Counted from the stretch's first letter, positions 33,531 through 42,916 are shown. The stretch: 50,610 bases of DNA from Synechococcales cyanobacterium GL140_1_metabinner_5_sub (GCA_025359065.1 JANYHM010000010.1:1-50610), one strand, 5' to 3'. Numbers and translations: made by a program. The notes: generated by a model from the sequence alone, not told the origin.

Positions 33531-34503
33531 GCTGGTTGATCGCCCGGTGCAGCAAACTAATCATGTCAGAAATTTGCTGACGGCTGAAGTTGCGCAAGAT
33601 TAATTGAGCAGCACCGCGAGCATCTAACGGAATAGAGAGTTGAGCAGGAGCAGCTTGTACCGGCGCGGCTGCGGTGGCGATCGCCAGTGCTTGCAATGCA
33701 GGACTGGGCACAATTTCTTGACTTCTGCCGGCTGCTAACAAATCACCGGCCAGCTTCAGCTCTTTAATTACCACTGGAGCTAGCGCTTCATAAGCATTGG
33801 CCGAGTTGCCGATCGCCTGAGCCGAGATTTTGAGAATATTTTGCCAAGAGGCGGTATTGACATCTAGGTGAGCTAAGTTTTGGCAATAGCTAGCAATTTG
33901 AGGACGAGCAGCAGCGGCTTCGCCCTGCTTGAACGAATTCAACATCGCCTTGAGGTTTTCCATGACCTTAGCAGATAGATTGACTGGTGGAGCCATCACC
34001 GCAGTATTGGAGTTGACGGCAGCTACACTTCTGGTATAAGTAGCTTGAGGTACAGGTAACGGTGACTCGATCGTGGCCATGCCTAACAATTCATTGAGAT
34101 ATTCTTTGAGTTCGGCAAAGTTGCTCAAAGAGTTTTGGACGATTGGTTCAACAATTTGGGGACGGAGAGTAAGAGTTGGAGATTCTGCTAACTCAGCTAC
34201 CAGCTCTTTTAGAGCATCATAACCTCTAAGAAACATGCTTTCTAGCTGCCGATCGACCGGGATGGAGTGGTCCCGTAAAGTCTTAAAGCAGTCTTCTAGC
34301 TGGTGAGAAGTTTTTTGAATGCTATCAAAGCCCAGCATAGCTGCGCCGCCCTTGATCGAATGAGCTGCCCGAAATAGTTCGTTAACTCGATCTGCATCTT
34401 TAATTACTTCGCCAAGATCTAACAGACCATGTTCTACTGTATCCAAGTGCTCTTGAGCTTCTTCGATGAAATAGTGAATGATTTGCTGTTTACTGTCGTC
34501 CAT
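33517..34503 (-). CDS. Hpt-domain protein, PilL-N-like
   Basis: 328 residues. The N-terminal 110 residues are an Hpt domain with His48 in AAHSIKGGA. The remainder is helical and of low complexity, with no kinase, CheW or receiver domain. In Synechocystis the pilus chemotaxis CheA is split into an Hpt-containing PilL-N (slr0073) and PilL-C (slr0322). This gene resembles the first, although the CheA in this window also keeps its own Hpt. It is likely a phosphotransfer partner in the same motility pathway; this is inference from similarity. Confidence 0.8.
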   Translation of the reverse strand: MDDSKQQIIHYFIEEAQEHLDTVEHGLLDLGEVIKDADRVNELFRAAHSIKGGAAMLGFDSIQKTSHQLEDCFKTLRDHSIPVDRQLESMFLRGYDALKELVAELAESPTLTLRPQIVEPIVQNSLSNFAELKEYLNELLGMATIESPLPVPQATYTRSVAAVNSNTAVMAPPVNLSAKVMENLKAMLNSFKQGEAAAARPQIASYCQNLAHLDVNTASWQNILKISAQAIGNSANAYEALAPVVIKELKLAGDLLAAGRSQEIVPSPALQALAIATAAAPVQAAPAQLSIPLDARGAAQLILRNFSRQQISDMISLLHRAINQPKQN

Positions 34504-35017
34504 TTTTCAACTCCTAAGAGATGTACCTTGAATAGTGTGCGGGCTACCGCCAAAGCCCTAGCCAGAGCATTGAGGTGATTGCCAAATATATCTGCCCAAT
34601 TATTTGGTCATTAACTAGCAGCTAACAGCCGATCATTGAAGACCAGTCACTGGAAACTAATTATTAGAAGACCTTGGGCTTTTGCAATAAACTTTTTTAA
34701 AAAATTTGTTGGTTGGCTGGTTTTCATAAGTGGTAAATGATTACCTCTATCAATCATGCCCAAAAAAATTTTGTAAATAGCACCTTTGATCACTCAGCTT
34801 CTGTGAGTGCTTTCTTCGATCGGTCACACCGATGGGGAAGATCTTAGCCGGAGGATGGCTAACCATGCTTGATTTGGATCACCAAGCAATACATAATAAC
34901 TATTTGAGTATCCTGAATGAAAATTGTTGTTGCAGCTCCTCTCAGATTAACCGACAGAAGGTGTAGCATTGATGGCTAACCCAAGACAATCTTAAAGAGT
35001 GCTGCCTGCTCCGAATC
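34504..35017. other. 514-bp intergenic region with a run of hairpins
   Basis: Three short hairpins follow each other: 34792-34810 (CACTCA/TGAGTG), 34820-34834 (ATCGGT-CAC-ACCGAT) and 34845-34863 (TTAGCC-GGAGGAT-GGCTAA). The third exposes GGAGG in its loop, just before a small reading frame. An 11-base repeat GATGGCTAACC occurs at 34855 and 34971. The region should also hold the promoters of the Hpt gene (minus) and the TIGR02652 gene (plus). It matches no RNA family that I can name. Confidence 0.4.
34866..34979 (+). CDS. Candidate small protein or leader peptide, 37 residues
   Basis: ATG 34866 follows GGAGG at 34851-34855 with a 10-base spacer, one of the best ribosome sites in the window. 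The product begins MLDLDHQAIHNNYLSILNE and ends in RRCSIDG. The ribosome site sits in the loop of a hairpin whose right arm overlaps the spacer, so folding could modulate initiation. It lies 38 bp upstream of the TIGR02652 gene. Coding status is uncertain; no homologue is recognised. Confidence 0.3.
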
Positions 35018-35518
35018 ATGAATCCAGCTTTTCAGTATCCTATTTTTGGCCCCGAAACTCTTTGTCCGCACTGTCAGCAAGTTGTCCCGGCCTTGACTCT
35101 AACTGACACTTACCTATGTCCACGACACGGGGCATTTGAAGCCGACCCTCATACTTTAGAACTGGTTCACTTACAATCTGGTAGGCAGTGGCGACTTTGG
35201 GAAGGACAATGGTATCGGCAGCATACTCATCCTGACGGCATTCGGTTTGAAATTCATGATGCTTTAGATAGACTCTATACTCAGGGCTATCGAGCAATTC
35301 ATTTGGTGTTGGCTGATCGATATCGCGAACTAATGACCAACCACTTAGAAAAAGGCGCGCCTTGGGTGGCCGAAGGCGATCCACCCCGCTTGTTGGGTTT
35401 GCCCGTCTCTTTTAGCCCCAGCAGCGAGATAGAACCCTGCTGGGCGACGATCAATTTTCAATTAGCAAAAGAACCGGGGATTCCGGTGCATTACCCTTAT
35501 TTTCGTATGACTCCCTAG
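35018..35518 (+). CDS. Conserved cyanobacterial protein, TIGR02652-type
   Basis: 166 residues. It starts MNPAFQYPIFGPE and has CPHC (17-20) with a later CPRHGAFEADP (about 33-43), a small zinc-ribbon-like module. The body is conserved-looking but of unknown function (YTQGYRAIHLVLADRYREL). The family is confined to cyanobacteria as far as I recall. The VOC gene follows after 2 bp, so the two are probably cotranscribed. Confidence 0.85.
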   Translation: MNPAFQYPIFGPETLCPHCQQVVPALTLTDTYLCPRHGAFEADPHTLELVHLQSGRQWRLWEGQWYRQHTHPDGIRFEIHDALDRLYTQGYRAIHLVLADRYRELMTNHLEKGAPWVAEGDPPRLLGLPVSFSPSSEIEPCWATINFQLAKEPGIPVHYPYFRMTP

Positions 35519-35520
35519 CC

Positions 35521-35937
35521 ATGCTGCACCATGTTTCTATTCGCACCGCTAACATTCATCGATCGATCGCCTTCTACGAGTGCTTGGGCTTTGAGATGAG
35601 TGAGCGGTTTACCACCGGTTATACCCTGGCTTGCTGGTTGACGGGTCAACAGTCTCGCTTAGAACTAATCCAAATTCCTCAACCCCATCCGGCTCCCGAT
35701 GCTTTTAATGATGAGCACTATGTGGGCTACTATCATTTATCTTTTGATGTGGCAGATCAAGGAGTTGATTTGACTAATTGGCTGCAAAAGTTCCAGCGCC
35801 GCTTAACAGAAAGCCCTGAGCACAAACTAGATTTAAAGGTTTTACTGTCTCCGCATCAGCAGATGATTGGTGATCGCACCTACGAAGTAGCTTTTATTGC
35901 TGATCCCGATGGACTGTCGATCGAGCTGCTTTGCTAA
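35521..35937 (+). CDS. VOC-family (glyoxalase-like) protein
   Basis: 138 residues. The vicinal-oxygen-chelate fold is visible: HHVSIRTANIHRSIAFYECLGF at the start, RLELIQ in the middle, YYHLSFDVAD, and FIADPDGLSIELL at the end. His3, Glu in RLELI and Glu in SIELL are positioned as metal ligands. It could be a lactoylglutathione lyase or a related lyase or dioxygenase; the substrate cannot be told. It sits 2 bp after the TIGR02652 gene. Confidence 0.88.
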   Translation: MLHHVSIRTANIHRSIAFYECLGFEMSERFTTGYTLACWLTGQQSRLELIQIPQPHPAPDAFNDEHYVGYYHLSFDVADQGVDLTNWLQKFQRRLTESPEHKLDLKVLLSPHQQMIGDRTYEVAFIADPDGLSIELLC

Positions 35938-36043
35938 CAAAGTTAGCACTTTAGTGATCAGCATCTCGGCAATGCTTGCTGTTTTTAGACGATCGCTAAA
36001 AACGAATTTTCTGTAAAGATTTTTTCAGATATACATGAATAAC

Positions 36044-36084
36044 AAAAGACCCTGATCGAATACAAGTTCAGATCAAGGTCTTTT
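36044..36084. terminator. Bidirectional terminator between VOC and BtuR-like genes
   Basis: Inverted repeat AAAAGACCCTGATC and GATCAAGGTCTTTT (one mismatch) with a 13-nt loop, A-rich on the left and T-rich on the right. It is placed between two convergent genes and so can serve both. Confidence 0.8.
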
Positions 36085-36102
36085 AATTTGTGAAGAACGA
36101 AC

Positions 36103-36558
36103 TTAGGAAGCTTGTAACTCTAAATTATTTTCTAGCAGCATACCGGGGATGATTACTTCTACCGAAGCGGGGAGTTTTGTTAAAAGCCGATCGACTTCTA
36201 ATTGCTCCACAATTCTGAGATTAACCAACTCTACCAGGTCTTCTAAAACCACGAGTTGATATTCCACCGATCGCATTAATTCTTGAACGTGTTGCCATAG
36301 ATTAAGCAAAGACTTAGTCTCCGACTCATCTAACTCGCCAGAATTAAGCTGCCTAGCAGAATCTGACCTGATCCAGTCCAGATTCTGCGCTAAATTAACC
36401 ATGTGCCCTTCACCTTGGTGAATACCACCTTTGAGGAATTGCACTACCAAAACCCGCCGACCAGCAGCCGCTGTTTTAAGAGCTTCGCCAATTACTTTAC
36501 TAGTATTGAACTTTGAACTTTTCGTAATAGTACCGAACCGATTTGTTTGAACAGCCAT
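36103..36558 (-). CDS. CobA/BtuR-like P-loop-fold protein lacking the P-loop
   Basis: 151 residues from ATG 36558 (MAVQTNRFGTITKSS). The body follows cob(I)alamin adenosyltransferase of the CobA/BtuR type: RRVLVVQFLKGG, YQLVVLEDLVELVNLRIVE and VEVIIPGMLLENNLEL. The usual nucleotide loop GNGKGKT near the N-terminus is replaced by RFGTITKSSKFNTSK, and the DE pair of the DEINYA motif is altered. It is therefore probably not a standard adenosyltransferase. Similar proteins labelled P-loop NTPase family exist in cyanobacteria; their function is unknown. Longer starts to 36696 use TTG and look spurious. Confidence 0.75.
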   Translation of the reverse strand: MAVQTNRFGTITKSSKFNTSKVIGEALKTAAAGRRVLVVQFLKGGIHQGEGHMVNLAQNLDWIRSDSARQLNSGELDESETKSLLNLWQHVQELMRSVEYQLVVLEDLVELVNLRIVEQLEVDRLLTKLPASVEVIIPGMLLENNLELQAS

Positions 36559-36734
36559 ATGGAGGTGTAAATCTGATATGAGAGCACCACTCAGGTTGCC
36601 AGAAGCCCCTGAGATATGTAGCGTTTTTAGCCGACAGAACTCATAGTGAAACACTAAATACAAAGATCCGTCAAGGACTTTCTTATCTGGGATCAATCAT
36701 GTAGAATGACTTGTTCGGTCTTTACCCCTCAGCT

Positions 36735-37472
36735 ATGATTACGCCGCTACAAAGTAGTATTCGTCAGGATGGTCGCCAGTTCGATCAACCGCGCCCCCTG
36801 AGCTTTCAGCCAGATTTTGCCGGTTTTGCCACCAGCTCGGTGTTGACCTGCTGTGGCCAGACCAGGGTGCTGGTGACGGTATCGATCGAAGACAAAGTGC
36901 CCAGGTTTCTTATCGGCAGCGGCCAGGGCTGGCTCACTGCTGAGTACCGCATGTTACCTGGAGCCACCCACGAGCGTTACAGCCGAGAATTTATGAAGCT
37001 CTCTGGGCGCACTCAAGAAATCCAGCGCCTCATTGGCCGCAGCCTGCGCTCTTGTCTCGATATGAAGCTACTAGGTGAAAAGACTATCACGATCGATGCA
37101 GACGTGCTTCAGGCCGATGCTGGCACCAGAACAACCTCAATTACGGGGGGATATGTGGCTTTGGCCTTGGCCATCGATAAATTGCTAGCCGCCGGCCGTC
37201 TTACTCAGACTCCCCTAGTAAACCAAGTAGCCGCAGTCTCTGTCGGTCTGTTGCAGGGTGCAGCGCTGCTAGATTTAGATTATCCAGAGGACACGGCTGC
37301 CAGCGTAGATTTCAACGTCGTTATGAATAGCAAAGGCCAACTTATTGAAGTGCAAGGTACGGCAGAAGAAGGCAGTTTCAGCCGATCTGAACTGAATCAG
37401 CTCTTAGATTTAGCGGAGATCGGAATTAATAAGTTTTTTATTGCGCAGCGAGAGGCTTTGAGACTGGGTTAA
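36735..37472 (+). CDS. rph: Ribonuclease PH
   Basis: 245 residues from [15 protein letters not shown]. Phosphorolytic 3'-5' exoribonuclease that trims tRNA 3' ends. Family blocks are seen: [73 protein letters not shown] and [12 protein letters not shown]. The first ATG giving a normal N-terminus is 36735. It is followed by a Ca2+/H+ antiporter gene after 100 bp on the same strand. Confidence 0.97.
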   Translation: MITPLQSSIRQDGRQFDQPRPLSFQPDFAGFATSSVLTCCGQTRVLVTVSIEDKVPRFLIGSGQGWLTAEYRMLPGATHERYSREFMKLSGRTQEIQRLIGRSLRSCLDMKLLGEKTITIDADVLQADAGTRTTSITGGYVALALAIDKLLAAGRLTQTPLVNQVAAVSVGLLQGAALLDLDYPEDTAASVDFNVVMNSKGQLIEVQGTAEEGSFSRSELNQLLDLAEIGINKFFIAQREALRLG

Positions 37473-37572
37473 CATTGCCAAAAGTGAGGTCTGTTGTGGG
37501 TATGCTAAACAAAAGTTCTGGCGCAGCAGTCGAGATCTTTGATCTTGCATCTCCACCGATTTAAAATATTTT

Positions 37573-38640
37573 ATGTCAATCAAAAAGATTTTATCAATTG
37601 TCTTACTAGTATTTGTTCCGATTTCGATCGCCGCCGAAAATTTGCACTGGGGCACGATGCCCGTTTTTATCACTTCAGCGCTGGCTATTGTGCCGATCGC
37701 CATTTGGCTGAGCACTGCTACAGAGGAAGTTGCGCTGGTCACGGGGCCATCGGTAGGTGGCTTATTAAACGCGGTGTTTGGTAACGCTACTGAAGTAATT
37801 ATTAGCCTAGTAGCTTTAAATGCAGGACTGATTGATATTGTCAAAGCCAGTATCACCGGCACCATTATCAGCAACTTGCTGCTGGCCATGGGTTTATCGA
37901 TGTTTTGCGGTGGATTGAAATATAAAGAGCAAGAATTTAAGCCGATCGTCGCACGAGTAAATGGGTCTTCTATGACTTTGGCGGTAGTTGCTATTTTGCT
38001 GCCCACTTTGGCTACTTACACTTCGCCAAAAACCAGCGCGGTATCGATTGAGAATTTATCCTTAACGGTCGCATTAGTCCTGATTGTGGTGTATCTGTTG
38101 ACCTTGGTTTTCTCACTAAAAACTCATAGCTACCTGTACGAAGTGAGCGTGGTGGAATTAGACGAAGAAAAACACGTGAAGCCGAATTTATGGCTGTGGC
38201 TGGGTGTGTTGCTGGTTTCGACTTTAGCAGTAGCCTATGAGTCAGAGATGTTTGTAGGAGTAGTAGAAGAAGCCACTAAGGGTCTGGGCTTGACTCCGCT
38301 GTTTACCGGAATTATTTTGCTGCCTTTGGTCGGCGGAGCCGCTGAGTATGTGACGGCGGTAGGGGTGGCGATGAAAAACAATATGGATTTGTCGGTGTCG
38401 GTGGCAATGGGTTCTAGTTTGTTGGTTGCGCTTTTGATGGCTCCTTTGCTGGTGTTGGTAGGCTATGCGATCGGGCAACCCATGAACCTCAGTTTTAATT
38501 TGTTGGAAGTAGTGGCTGTGGCGATAGCAGTAATTGTGGCTAATTTGATTAGTCTGGACGGTCGATCGGACTGGTTAGAAGGAGTTTTACTCCTGGCCAC
38601 CTACGTTATTTTGGGAGCGGTTTTCTATTTTCAGGCGTAG
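37573..38640 (+). CDS. Ca2+/H+ antiporter (CAX), paralogue A with altered second motif
   Basis: 355 residues, about 11 membrane helices, CaCA superfamily. The first alpha repeat has the normal FGNATEVIISLVAL. The second repeat reads GGAAEYVTAVGVAMKNNMDL, where the family and the second copy in this window have GNAAEH. The following segment is SSLLVALLMAP instead of SSLQIALFVAP. These changes replace residues lining the ion path, so cation choice may differ. It lies between rph and rpsB. Confidence 0.9.
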   Translation: MSIKKILSIVLLVFVPISIAAENLHWGTMPVFITSALAIVPIAIWLSTATEEVALVTGPSVGGLLNAVFGNATEVIISLVALNAGLIDIVKASITGTIISNLLLAMGLSMFCGGLKYKEQEFKPIVARVNGSSMTLAVVAILLPTLATYTSPKTSAVSIENLSLTVALVLIVVYLLTLVFSLKTHSYLYEVSVVELDEEKHVKPNLWLWLGVLLVSTLAVAYESEMFVGVVEEATKGLGLTPLFTGIILLPLVGGAAEYVTAVGVAMKNNMDLSVSVAMGSSLLVALLMAPLLVLVGYAIGQPMNLSFNLLEVVAVAIAVIVANLISLDGRSDWLEGVLLLATYVILGAVFYFQA

Positions 38641-38806
38641 GAGCGATAATTAGTCACTTGGCGAGCCTCAGACAGCTATTGTCTAAGGTCATCACCTTTG
38701 GTATGCTGAGAAGGTTGTCTAAAAATTCGCACATCTGAGAATTCGGGTGTTTCCAGCTTATTGGAGATGCACTCAGATGGAGGATAAACCCGGAAGGAAA
38801 AAAATA

Positions 38807-39580
38807 ATGGCTGTAGTATCTCTCGCGCAAATGATGGAGTCTGGCGTTCACTTCGGGCACCAAACCCGTCGGTGGAACCCCAAGATGGCTCCCTACATCT
38901 TCACCGCCCGCAACGGCGTACATATCATTGACCTGGTGCAAACGGCCCAGCTCATGGAAGATGCTTACGATTATATGCGTACTGCTTCCGAACAAGGCAA
39001 GCGCTTCTTGTTTGTAGGAACCAAACGCCAAGCAGCAGGCATCATTGCCCAAGAAGCAACTCGCTGTGGCGCTTCGTTTATTAACCAGCGCTGGTTGGGT
39101 GGAATGCTCACCAACTGGACGACCATTAAAGGTCGGGTCGATCGCCTCAAAGATCTAGAGCGCCGGGAAGCTAGCGGGGCTTTAGATATGTTGCCTAAAA
39201 AAGAAGCCTCGGTATTACGCCGGGAAATGTACAAACTTCAAAAGTACCTGGGCGGCATCAAAAACATGCGCAAGGTGCCTGATGTAGTAATTGTGGTAGA
39301 CCAACGCCGCGAATATAACGCCATGTTGGAATGCCAGAAACTGAACATCCCGATCGTCTCTTTACTAGATACCAACTGCGATCCTGATATTGTTGATGTG
39401 CCCATTCCGGCCAACGATGATGCAATTCGATCAGTTAAATTAATCTTAGGCAAACTAGCCGACGCGATCTACGAAGGTCGTCATGGTCAGCTCGACACCG
39501 AAGACGAGTACGCCGACTACGCTGAAGAAGACTTCACCGACGAAGAAGTCTCCGGCGAAGAAGCACCAGCTCAAGCATAG
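38807..39580 (+). CDS. rpsB: 30S ribosomal protein S2
   Basis: 257 residues from [19 protein letters not shown], preceded by a GGAAGG site at 38792-38797; upstream in-frame codons to 38747 are excluded. Family blocks include [40 protein letters not shown] and [14 protein letters not shown]. The tail is very acidic ([16 protein letters not shown]), as in many cyanobacterial S2 proteins. The leader of about 165 bp after the antiporter gene probably carries the promoter. tsf follows after 40 bp. Confidence 0.98.
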   Translation: MAVVSLAQMMESGVHFGHQTRRWNPKMAPYIFTARNGVHIIDLVQTAQLMEDAYDYMRTASEQGKRFLFVGTKRQAAGIIAQEATRCGASFINQRWLGGMLTNWTTIKGRVDRLKDLERREASGALDMLPKKEASVLRREMYKLQKYLGGIKNMRKVPDVVIVVDQRREYNAMLECQKLNIPIVSLLDTNCDPDIVDVPIPANDDAIRSVKLILGKLADAIYEGRHGQLDTEDEYADYAEEDFTDEEVSGEEAPAQA

Positions 39581-39620
39581 GCAAATACATTTGCCACCTT
39601 ATATCTACAACTAACTAACC

Positions 39621-40565
39621 ATGGCTGAAATTACTGCAAAAATGGTCCAGGAGCTGCGCAAACAAACAGGCGCAGGTATGATGGACTGCAAAAAAGCCCT
39701 CGGTGAAACTGAAGGCGACTTAACTAAAGCATCAGAGTGGCTGCGCCAAAAAGGCATGGTCGCTGCTGGTAAAAAGAGCGATCGGGTAACTGCCGAAGGC
39801 TTAGTTGATAACTTCATTGAAGCCGATGGTAAATCGGGTGTATTGCTAGAAGTCAACTGCCAAACCGACTTCGTAGCTCGCAATGAAGCTTTCAAAGAAT
39901 TGGTAGTCAACTTAGCTGCTCAAGCTATCACTGCCAATACTGTTGAAGAGCTGATGGATCAGTCATTTGCTCAAGACACCAGCATTAAGGTCTCAGAAGC
40001 AATGATCAAATCGATCGCTACTTTGGGTGAAAACCTCAACGTGCGTCGTCTGGCCAACTACAAACTGGCCGCAGGCGAAGCTGGAGTCGTAGACTGCTAC
40101 ATCCACACTGGCGGTCGGGTAGGTGTATTGCTAGAACTGGGTACTGACAGTGCCGCAGCCGCTGGTAGCGACGATTTCAAAGCTTTGGCGCGCAACTTAG
40201 CCATGCAAATTGCCGCTTGCCCCAACGTAGAATACATCAATGTCTCCGAAATTCCTGGCGAAATTGCCACCAAGGAAAAAGAGATTGAAATGGGTCGCGA
40301 TGACATCGCCAATAAGCCCGATGCCATGAAAGAAAAGATTGTTCAAGGTCGCATTGACAAGCGCCTGAAAGAAATGACTTTGGTTGACCAGCCTTACATT
40401 AAGGATCAAAGCCTGACTGTAACTGAGCTGATGGGTCAAACTGCTAAGCAGTTGGGCGGAGCAGTTACAGTGCGTCGTTTCACTCGGTTCATTCTGGGTG
40501 AGGGCATTGAAAAGCAAGAGTCTAACTTTGCTGATGAAGTAGCTGCTCAAATGGGTCAGCTTTAA
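39621..40565 (+). CDS. tsf: Elongation factor Ts
   Basis: 314 residues. Guanine nucleotide exchange factor for EF-Tu. The N-terminal UBA-like domain has [21 protein letters not shown], and the core has [21 protein letters not shown], whose TDFVARN is the EF-Tu contact motif. The rpsB-tsf pair is the universal order. The stop codon forms the base of a strong terminator. Confidence 0.98.
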   Translation: MAEITAKMVQELRKQTGAGMMDCKKALGETEGDLTKASEWLRQKGMVAAGKKSDRVTAEGLVDNFIEADGKSGVLLEVNCQTDFVARNEAFKELVVNLAAQAITANTVEELMDQSFAQDTSIKVSEAMIKSIATLGENLNVRRLANYKLAAGEAGVVDCYIHTGGRVGVLLELGTDSAAAAGSDDFKALARNLAMQIAACPNVEYINVSEIPGEIATKEKEIEMGRDDIANKPDAMKEKIVQGRIDKRLKEMTLVDQPYIKDQSLTVTELMGQTAKQLGGAVTVRRFTRFILGEGIEKQESNFADEVAAQMGQL

Positions 40566-40604
40566 ATTAAAAAAGGCAGGCGGCTAGCCTGCTTTTTTTA
40601 ATTT
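40564..40604 (+). terminator. Terminator of rpsB-tsf
   Basis: Hairpin with GGCAGGC/GCCTGC core and A-rich/T-rich flanks that extend the stem on both sides, followed by TTTTTTT. It begins within the tsf stop codon. Confidence 0.9.
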
Positions 40605-40703
40605 AAAGCTGAGCGGAGTCATGAGTCTTGGCAGCCACTAACAAAAAACTTGTCGATCGATGGCCAAACCGACTAAAATACGGCCTAAAGCCCCAAAACT
40701 ATC

Positions 40704-40919
40704 ATGCTTATTCTTGTTGCTCTATTGTACCTAGCCATCGGTGGTGCCTACCTGTTCGTCATCCCGGCTGGTATTTACTTCTATTTTCAAAAAAGATTCT
40801 ACACGGCTAGCTCTCTAGAGCGGGGCTTCATGTATTTCATGATGTTCTTCTTTTTCCCCGGTATGTTGGTGCTAGCACCTTTCATCAATTTGCGTCCCCA
40901 ACGCCGTCAAATCATCTAG
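40704..40919 (+). CDS. ndhL: NAD(P)H-quinone oxidoreductase subunit L
   Basis: 71 residues with two membrane helices (LILVALLYLAIGGAYLFVIP and FMYFMMFFFFPGMLVLAPFI) and the family ending NLRPQRRQI. NdhL is a small subunit of the photosynthetic NDH-1 complex in the thylakoid, needed for cyclic electron flow and CO2 uptake. An overlapping frame from 40628 is not real. A DUF3007 gene follows after 22 bp, the order seen in most cyanobacteria. Confidence 0.95.
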   Translation: MLILVALLYLAIGGAYLFVIPAGIYFYFQKRFYTASSLERGFMYFMMFFFFPGMLVLAPFINLRPQRRQII

Positions 40920-40941
40920 CCAAATTATTTAGGCCAAAACT

Positions 40942-41250
40942 ATGCGCCGGATCGATGCTCTTTTAATCACGCTGGTAGTCTTTGCAGGTGGTGGTTTAAG
41001 CTACCTCATATTGCAGGCGGTGGGTCTAGATAGCATCAATGCTGGAATCTGGAGCCAAGTGGCGTTGATTTTGGTGGTTTTAGGTTGGTCAGGTACCTAT
41101 ATATTTCGAGTATCCAATCGCAACATGACCTACGATCAGCAGCGAGCAGACTACGAAAATGCAGTGTTGCAGCAGCGTCTAGATTCTATGACTCCTGAAG
41201 AAATCGCTAAACTTCAGGCTGAGATAGAGGCAGAGAAAGCTCAAGGCTAA
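40942..41250 (+). CDS. DUF3007 membrane protein
   Basis: 102 residues. Two membrane helices (IDALLITLVVFAGGGLSYLIL and SQVALILVVLGWSGTYIFRV) precede a charged coiled tail (MTYDQQRADYENAVLQQRLD). It is typically found next to ndhL in cyanobacteria and conserved in plants, so a link to NDH-1 or the thylakoid is likely but unproven here. Confidence 0.9.
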   Translation: MRRIDALLITLVVFAGGGLSYLILQAVGLDSINAGIWSQVALILVVLGWSGTYIFRVSNRNMTYDQQRADYENAVLQQRLDSMTPEEIAKLQAEIEAEKAQG

Positions 41251-41278
41251 ACGGCTGATCAGGTTTTTAGATTAGATT

Positions 41279-42391
41279 TTAGCCCAGCACCGGCATCACC
41301 GGATGGAAATAGAAGGCAAAGCCCAGCACCAAGTAAGCCGCTAAGAGTAAAGTACCTTCTAACCAGTTCGATCGACCATCAGAACTAATTGAGTTGGCGA
41401 TCGCCACCGACACCATCACCGCTACCAGCTCAAACGGATTAAAATCTAAATCCATCGGTTTACCCAAGATCCAACCAGTCAAAACCAGCACCGGCGCTAC
41501 AAACAAAGCAATTTGCAAACTAGAACCCACCGCTACAGACACAGATAGATCCATCTTGTTCTTCATAGCCACTGTCACAGCAGTAGCATGTTCAGCCGCG
41601 TTGCCAATAATGGGCACCAAAATCACCCCAGTAAACAGAGCGCTCAGACCCAAAGCATTAGTCGCTTCCTCTAAACTAGAAACCAACAGCTCCGATTCGG
41701 CAGCCACCAACAAAGTACAACCCAGCAATACCCCAATCCACAGAGGTAAATTCACCGTATGTTCACCATCGGGCGCTAAATTAGCATCAGCCAAATCTTC
41801 TGGATCCATTTCTGCCAAGCCCACATCGTACAAATAAGTGTGAGTTTTCATCGAAAAAAGCAGAGTTAATCCATAGACTGCAATCAACACAAAAGCCACC
41901 GCCACCGAAAGCTTTTGGATAGTAGCCTCATCGATGCCCGTAGAAGTGTAATGAACCGCCGTAGGCAACAGCAGAGCAATCACCGCCAGATTCATACTAG
42001 AGGCATTGACTCTGGCGACCGTAGGCTGAAATTCTTGCTCCTTGTACCGCAGACCGCCCAGCAACATCGAAAGACCCATTACTAGCAACAAGTTACCAAT
42101 GATCGAACCAGTTAAACTGGCCTTGACCACATCAACTAACCCGGCATTGAGAGCGACGATCGCAATAATCAGCTCCGTGGCATTGCCAAAAGTAGCATTG
42201 AGCAAACCACCCAATGACGGACCCATCACCACCGCAATTTCTTCGGTAGCGGTGCCCATCCAGGCTGCTAACGGAATAATGGCCAAACAAGAGGTAATGA
42301 AAATCACTGGCGCACTCCAATTTAAGAAGTGGCCAGCGATCGAAATTGGAATAAATAATAGCAGGACAGACAGAAAGTTTTTAAAATTCAT
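41279..42391 (-). CDS. Ca2+/H+ antiporter (CAX), paralogue B
   Basis: 370 residues, about 11 membrane helices. Both signature repeats are canonical: FGNATELIIAIVAL and IGNAAEHATAVTVAMKNKMDL, with SSLQIALFVAP after the second. It exports or sequesters Ca2+ in exchange for protons. It is strikingly similar over its length to the gene at 37573 and lies on the opposite strand, with rpsB, tsf, ndhL and DUF3007 between them. A local inverted duplication is likely. Confidence 0.95.
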   Translation of the reverse strand: MNFKNFLSVLLLFIPISIAGHFLNWSAPVIFITSCLAIIPLAAWMGTATEEIAVVMGPSLGGLLNATFGNATELIIAIVALNAGLVDVVKASLTGSIIGNLLLVMGLSMLLGGLRYKEQEFQPTVARVNASSMNLAVIALLLPTAVHYTSTGIDEATIQKLSVAVAFVLIAVYGLTLLFSMKTHTYLYDVGLAEMDPEDLADANLAPDGEHTVNLPLWIGVLLGCTLLVAAESELLVSSLEEATNALGLSALFTGVILVPIIGNAAEHATAVTVAMKNKMDLSVSVAVGSSLQIALFVAPVLVLTGWILGKPMDLDFNPFELVAVMVSVAIANSISSDGRSNWLEGTLLLAAYLVLGFAFYFHPVMPVLG

Positions 42392-42459
42392 TGCAGGCGG
42401 CAGAATGCGGTGACAATTTAGGATACCGGATTTAAGCTGTCTGCAATTCAGTGTTTCTA

Positions 42460-42825
42460 CTAGGTTTCTGTATTTTCTTCTTTGGGTTTAGGAGCTTCAT
42501 CAAATCCCAAGCCATTTTCAGCCGCATAGCGATCCATAAAACGAATAAACCGATCCCATTCTGCCGGAGATTTTATCAGATATATTGCTTCCAAAGCAGC
42601 AGGCTGACCGTCTAAAAACTTGGCCTTCACTTCTCTGGTGACAATTTCACCCTCTTCGTCAATCATGTATAAACCGGTAACAGCATCCACGTCGTTACCA
42701 CAAAGAGCGTCGGGCTTATTGAAATACAAAATAGCTGTGCCTTCTTGGCCATTGCGCGACTTTGTCAATCTAATATCTGGCACGACCGGTTCGGTTCTGC
42801 CGCGTGCAAACTGCATTTCAGCCAT
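42460..42825 (-). CDS. psb28: Photosystem II assembly protein Psb28
   Basis: 121 residues from [20 protein letters not shown], the normal start; upstream codons to 42936 are excluded. Psb28 binds assembly intermediates of photosystem II at CP47 on the cytosolic side. FYF-like [31 protein letters not shown] and [20 protein letters not shown] match the family. The acidic C-terminal tail is ordinary. Confidence 0.93.
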   Translation of the reverse strand: MAEMQFARGRTEPVVPDIRLTKSRNGQEGTAILYFNKPDALCGNDVDAVTGLYMIDEEGEIVTREVKAKFLDGQPAALEAIYLIKSPAEWDRFIRFMDRYAAENGLGFDEAPKPKEENTET

Positions 42826-42891
42826 AACAAAAAAATATAAATAATTGTCAATAATATCATTCACTCGTAATTTCAGGTTAAAGTCCAACAC

Positions 42892-42916
42892 AAAAAAGCG
42901 CCCCTTATGAGGCGCT
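42892..42916 (-). terminator. Terminator of rpsA
   Basis: Read on the minus strand, AGCGCC and GGCGCT form a hairpin with an 8-nt loop, followed by six T. It begins 24 bp after the rpsA stop codon. Confidence 0.85.

Noticed and set aside
34504-35017. Yfr1, Yfr2 or glutamine riboswitch
   Set aside because: The diagnostic ACTCCTCACAC, GGAAAC-loop and glnA-motif patterns were looked for and are not present in the right arrangement.
36559-36696. N-terminal extension of the BtuR-like gene
   Set aside because: It starts at TTG, has unlike composition, and overlaps the rph upstream region.
40628-40810. 60-codon plus-strand frame overlapping ndhL
   Set aside because: It is out of frame with ndhL, has no family features, and ndhL is well supported.
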